Below, piece after piece: positions 60,799 to 64,000 of a stretch of 64,000 bases of DNA (position 1 is the first letter of the stretch; each line of letters begins with the position of its first letter). The stretch comes from Salinisphaera hydrothermalis. GTDB lineage: Bacteria; Pseudomonadota; Gammaproteobacteria; Nevskiales; Salinisphaeraceae. The stretch lies in NCBI RefSeq assembly GCF_040361195.1, contig NZ_APNE01000004.1; one strand, 5' to 3'. Under the pieces are notes generated by a model. It searched no databases. It had not been told where the DNA came from and saw nothing but the letters and a program-made list of their open reading frames with translations. The translations under genes were made by a program, and so were the position numbers.

Positions 60799-61853
60799 GT
60801 CATGATCGTCTGCTCATCTACGGTGCCTATGGCTATACCGGTGAACTGATCGCTCGCCAAGCCGTGGCCGACGGGCGTTCGCCGGTGCTGTCCGGGCGCA
60901 ATGCGGCGAAAGTCGCGGCCCTGGCACAAGAGCTCGGGCTCGACGCTCGCCCGTTCGATCTCGGCGGCGATACCATCGCCGGCCAGCTCGCCGATATCGA
61001 CGTCGTGCTGCATTGCGCCGGGCCGTTCGTGGAGACGGCGCCGGCCATGGCCGAGGCCTGTATCGCCACTGGCACGCATTATCTCGATATCACCGGCGAG
61101 ATCGATGTATTCGAACACGTCTTTGCGCGCGATGCCGATGCTCGCGAGACCAGTGCGGTGCTGTGCCCGGGCGCCGGGTTCGATGTCGTGCCCACCGATT
61201 GCCTCGCGGCGGCGCTGGCGGCGGCACTGCCGGATGCCACAACGCTCGCGCTGGGTTTCGATTCGCGCTCCGGGCTGTCGCCGGGCACGGCCAAGACATC
61301 GGTCGACGGATTGGCCGGCGGGGGGCGAGTGCGCCGCAACGGCCGGATCGTCAAGGTGCCGCTGGCGGCCGATGTTCGCGAAATCGATTTCGGCAACGGC
61401 CTCAAGCCGGCCATGACCATTCCCTGGGGTGACGTGGCCACCGCGTATTATTCCACCCGTATCCCGAATGTCGCGGTGTATATGCCGATGTCATCGGCGC
61501 GTATTCGGCAGGTGAAGTGGTTGAACTGGGTGCGCCCGGTGTTCGCACTGTCGCCGGTGAAGAATTTCCTGAAAGCTCGCGCGGGACAGGTACGGGGGCC
61601 GGATACCGCTACGCGGGCACGCCACGGCACCTACGTCTGGGGCGAAGTACGCAATGCCGCGGGCGACCTCCGAGTCGGCCGGGTGCATGTGGCCAATGGC
61701 TATGACGTGACCATTCACGCCAGCTTGGCTTTGGCCCAGCGGTTGCTTACCGATGCGCCCGCGGGTGGGGCCTATACGCCGTCGAAACTCGCGGGTGCGG
61801 CGTTCGTCGAGACCCTTCCGGGTAGCGGCACGATCCAAATCACGGACGCATAG
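60795..61853 (+). CDS. Saccharopine dehydrogenase-like / trans-acting enoyl reductase family protein
   Basis: A 352-aa NAD(P)-binding protein. It starts with LLIYGAYGYTGELIARQA, then FDLGGDTIAGQLADIDVVLHCAGPFVETAPAM and HYLDITGEIDVFEH, as in the saccharopine dehydrogenase NADP-binding family that includes the trans-acting enoyl reductases. Starts with GGGAGGAG as ribosome site and ATGA overlap with the SDR gene; the pair probably acts on one acyl or lipid substrate. Its 3' end overlaps the convergent mtfA-like gene by 14 bp. Confidence 0.82.
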   Translation: MSHDRLLIYGAYGYTGELIARQAVADGRSPVLSGRNAAKVAALAQELGLDARPFDLGGDTIAGQLADIDVVLHCAGPFVETAPAMAEACIATGTHYLDITGEIDVFEHVFARDADARETSAVLCPGAGFDVVPTDCLAAALAAALPDATTLALGFDSRSGLSPGTAKTSVDGLAGGGRVRRNGRIVKVPLAADVREIDFGNGLKPAMTIPWGDVATAYYSTRIPNVAVYMPMSSARIRQVKWLNWVRPVFALSPVKNFLKARAGQVRGPDTATRARHGTYVWGEVRNAAGDLRVGRVHVANGYDVTIHASLALAQRLLTDAPAGGAYTPSKLAGAAFVETLPGSGTIQITDA

Positions 61854-62643
61854 CCGGCGTCCGGTGGCCGGCGGGGCGGCTGCGCGCGGTTTCGATATCG
61901 AAATAGGCGGCCAGGACGGCATAGAGCTCGGGATGGGCGGCCGCCAGCGCTTCGCCACGTTGGAAAAAGGCTTCCGCTGCCGCACCGAAGAATTCGTCCA
62001 GGCCGATGTCCGGGTCCACGGGCAGTAGATTGGATCGGCTTTCACGCACACGACGCCACTCCTGATCCAGTGCGTCGCCCCACGTCTGGCCGCCGGCCAC
62101 GGCCGTGGTGGGTACGGCGAAATCGTGCAGGCGTACGATCTGTCGCACGATCGGGTTGTGCGGCCCGCCAGCGAGTGCCTCGGCGACCGCCGGCCATGCG
62201 ATGTGCAGCCGAAGGTTCTGCCAGCTGTCGCCGGTGGCTATTTCGCCCAGATCCTCGAGCAGGCCGGCCACGGGCGGGCCGGACCATTCATCGTCCGCCA
62301 TGGCATGCACCACGATTTCACTGGGCAGACGGGTCTGGCTGGGTTGGGCCCCGAGACAGAGCATGCCGACCTGGCCGGCGACGGCCAGCCGCTGGTCCTC
62401 GCTTAGGGCCCGACCGTTGTCGCCGAGCAAATCGATGTCGCGCAGCACACGCGCGGTTCGCGCCTGCAGGCGCTCGCGACGCCGGGCATCGAGTCGCTGG
62501 GTCCAGGGCATGAGCCGGCCTAGACGACGGCGCTGCGACGGCGACAGGGTCGGGCGCTGGCGCAGCCAGCCCGGGCCGATCACGAGCAGCGCCACGCCGA
62601 GCAATGCCCCCGCGGCCACCAGCAGGCTCGTGAACAGATTCAT
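61840..62643 (-). CDS. MtfA-like (peptidase M90) protein with a degenerate zinc motif
   Basis: A 267-aa protein with one N-terminal membrane segment (residues 4-24), a helical linker and the C-terminal MtfA-type motif EFFGAAAEAFFQR...HPELYAVLAAYF, which in MtfA carries the third zinc ligand. In the position of the HEFAH zinc-peptidase motif it has H173-D-F-A-V177, so the second His and the catalytic Glu are changed. It is probably an inactive homologue that could retain a binding role. The identification rests on the C-terminal block and the size, so it is moderate. Confidence 0.65.
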   Translation of the reverse strand: MNLFTSLLVAAGALLGVALLVIGPGWLRQRPTLSPSQRRRLGRLMPWTQRLDARRRERLQARTARVLRDIDLLGDNGRALSEDQRLAVAGQVGMLCLGAQPSQTRLPSEIVVHAMADDEWSGPPVAGLLEDLGEIATGDSWQNLRLHIAWPAVAEALAGGPHNPIVRQIVRLHDFAVPTTAVAGGQTWGDALDQEWRRVRESRSNLLPVDPDIGLDEFFGAAAEAFFQRGEALAAAHPELYAVLAAYFDIETARSRPAGHRTPAMRP

Positions 62644-62676
62644 GGCGTCGCCTCCGAAAAATCGGCGATCATCATC

Positions 62677-63366
62677 ATGCTGGACGGACGAGAATACGAC
62701 CGATACACGAGGGCGGGGGTGTGGATGGCCTGGGGCACGATTTTACAAAACATCGTCGGTACCGTGATGTCGTTCGTCGTCTGGTCGGCGCTGGTCTACG
62801 GTTTCTTCGTGCTGCGCAACAAGAGCCTGGAATTCAAGCTCAAGCGGTTGATTCGGCCCGAACGCAGCGATCCCGACGAGAATCGCGTACATATCGTCTG
62901 CGCCAACGGCACCGATGTGCGCGTGACCGTTCGCGACGTTCGGCTGATCACCGCCAGCGATACCCATATCAGCCTGACCTATTTCGGCGACACGGGCGAC
63001 GTGATCCGGCCGCGCCGCAATAACGACATCATCGCCCGCCGCCGTAATTCGGTGGTCACGCGGCACGAGCGGGCCGGGCTGATCGAACGCAATTTCGTCG
63101 AGCTGCCGGCGCAGACCGCCGGATTGTGGGCGCTCACGGCCGAGCAAGTCGAGGATCCGAACTGGCGTTTCGCGCATCTCATTCTCGTTCTGGATTACCC
63201 GACGCTGTTGAATACGCGGCGCCTGATGGTGGTTGAAGCCAGGGAGGAGATCCTTGGGGCGCTCAACGACGACTTCCGGCGTTATATTCTTGCCACTCGG
63301 TTTCCCGGACAGCGACGGGCGCAGCCCGAACTCGCGAGTGAGAGCGACGACGGCGGTCGATACTAG
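62677..63366 (+). CDS. Membrane protein of unknown function
   Basis: A 229-aa protein with one transmembrane segment (about residues 26-46, GTVMSFVVWSALVYGFFVLR) and a basic cytosolic domain. Sequence features such as IRPERSDPDENRVHIVCANGTDVRVTVRDVRLITA and IRPRRNNDIIARRRNSVV do not recall a family I can name. ATG 62677 is taken as the start; ATG 62725, with a GGGCGGGGG stretch before it, is an alternative. Divergent from the MtfA-like gene. Confidence 0.55.
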   Translation: MLDGREYDRYTRAGVWMAWGTILQNIVGTVMSFVVWSALVYGFFVLRNKSLEFKLKRLIRPERSDPDENRVHIVCANGTDVRVTVRDVRLITASDTHISLTYFGDTGDVIRPRRNNDIIARRRNSVVTRHERAGLIERNFVELPAQTAGLWALTAEQVEDPNWRFAHLILVLDYPTLLNTRRLMVVEAREEILGALNDDFRRYILATRFPGQRRAQPELASESDDGGRY

Positions 63367-63404
63367 CTGCCCAGTCCTGCGGTTTGCTGTGTCGGTGAGG
63401 GCGC

Positions 63405-64000
63405 CTAACTCGACGCCGGCGTCTCGTTAGCGACGCCGTGCGGCACGTGGCCTGCAGCCATCAGGCTCGAAGCCGGGCCGATATGGGTCGCCTGGTCGTC
63501 GAAGAAGATATCGGCACCGAAAGCCTGCAGAAACTGGGCCTTGGCCATGCCACCGAGGAAAAGCGCTTCGTCGATACGAATATGCCAGGCGCGCAGCGTG
63601 CGGATGACGCGTTCGTGGGCCGGTGCGCTGCGCGACGTCACCAGGGCGGTTCGAATCGGGCAATTGTCGGGGTCGAATTCGCTCTGGATATGGGTCAGGG
63701 CTTCGAGAAACGCCTTGAACGGACCGCCTGGCAGCGGTTCTCCCGCGGCGGCCGATTCGGCTTCGGTGAAGGCAGCCAGCCCATGTTGCTTGAAGATGCG
63801 CTCGGCTTCGTCGGAAAACAGCACGGCATCGCCATCGAACGCGATTTTGAGCACGCCTTGGCCGGAGGGCCGTGAATAGCCGGGCACGATGGTGGCTGCG
63901 GCACAACCCGCGGCCAGGGCGGCTCGAACGTCTTCCGGATCGGCCGAGAGGAACAGATCGGCGCCGAACGCCGCAACATAGCGCCAGGGCGAATCGCCGC
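63405..64000 (-). CDS. 5'-nucleotidase family protein, truncated by the window edge
   Basis: The frame continues beyond 64000, so this is the C-terminal portion. Visible: ADLFLSADPEDVRAALAAGCAAA near the edge, IAFDGDAVLFSDEAERIFKQHGL, GPFKAFLEAL, TALVTSRSAPAHERVIRTLRAW and ALFLGGMAKAQFLQAFGADIFFDDQ, all typical of the cytoplasmic 5'-nucleotidase family related to UMPH/NT5C1. A GTG at 63885-63887 is not the real start. Product: a nucleoside monophosphatase. Confidence 0.85.
   Translation of the reverse strand, partial: GDSPWRYVAAFGADLFLSADPEDVRAALAAGCAAATIVPGYSRPSGQGVLKIAFDGDAVLFSDEAERIFKQHGLAAFTEAESAAAGEPLPGGPFKAFLEALTHIQSEFDPDNCPIRTALVTSRSAPAHERVIRTLRAWHIRIDEALFLGGMAKAQFLQAFGADIFFDDQATHIGPASSLMAAGHVPHGVANETPASS

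Noticed and set aside
1..64000. CRISPR arrays, tRNA or rRNA genes, insertion-sequence transposases
   Set aside because: None seen. The only regular repeat array is the sRNA one, whose units carry promoters and terminators and not spacer-repeat structure.

Overview
The window looks like the replication-origin region of a high-GC gammaproteobacterium. Gene order and protein character resemble Salinisphaera-type halophilic Gammaproteobacteria, but that genus guess is an inference. The order rpmH-rnpA on one strand and dnaA-dnaN-recF-gyrB on the other, with DnaA boxes and an AT-rich stretch between dnaA and dnaN, marks oriC near 19.9-20.2 kb. Two perfect and two near-perfect ParB-binding (parS) sequences surround it (5965, 21695, 22313, 26547).

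Layout. 0-1.8 kb: an AT-richer, probably acquired type II restriction-modification pair (MT-A70 methyltransferase and BglII/BstYI-family endonuclease), with two AGATCT sites directly in front of the methyltransferase start. 1.8-8.7 kb: the pyruvate dehydrogenase operon aceE-aceF-lpd (minus strand), where both E2 and E3 carry two nearly identical lipoyl domains. 8.8-10.5 kb: an amidoligase/glutamine amidotransferase pair. 11-14.7 kb: CsbD, a formate/nitrite-type transporter, a glutaminyl cyclase and an FMN glutamate-synthase-like protein. 14.7-18.4 kb: mnmE, yidC, rnpA, rpmH (no yidD). 18.5-25 kb: dnaA, dnaN, recF, gyrB. 25.5-29 kb: glyQ-glyS-gmhB. 29-34.3 kb: nitrogen control, glnA from a sigma-54 promoter with dyad-type NtrC sites, then ntrB-ntrC. 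34.3-43 kb: an NRDE protein, an S9 peptidase and tamA-tamB. 43.2-48.2 kb: DedA, an esterase, formaldehyde detoxification (adhC-fghA), lptM and lysA. 48.4-53.5 kb: polA, then a 1.6-kb array of small RNA genes, then engB. 53.6-58.3 kb: dsbA, algA/manC, algC and mtnA. 58.4-64 kb: mtnC, a GST, an SDR-reductase pair, an MtfA-like pseudo-peptidase, an unknown membrane protein and a truncated 5'-nucleotidase.

The most striking feature is the polA-engB interval. It holds no protein gene but six tandem copies of a ~100-120-nt structured RNA. Each copy has its own promoter of exactly the form GAACT(T/C)-like box, 15 nt, GTCT (the extracytoplasmic-stress sigma-E/AlgU type), a 5' hairpin whose sequence varies with compensating changes, an invariant 20-nt hairpin presenting UUUUCUCCCUGA, a third hairpin with a C-run loop, and a terminator whose loop is also C-rich. 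In Pseudomonas and E. coli this same locus holds a single sRNA (ErsA, Spot 42). ErsA is sigma-22 controlled and targets algC, and here algC and algA lie just downstream. A sixfold amplified, envelope-stress-driven, C-rich sRNA family is therefore the best candidate for an undescribed system in this window.
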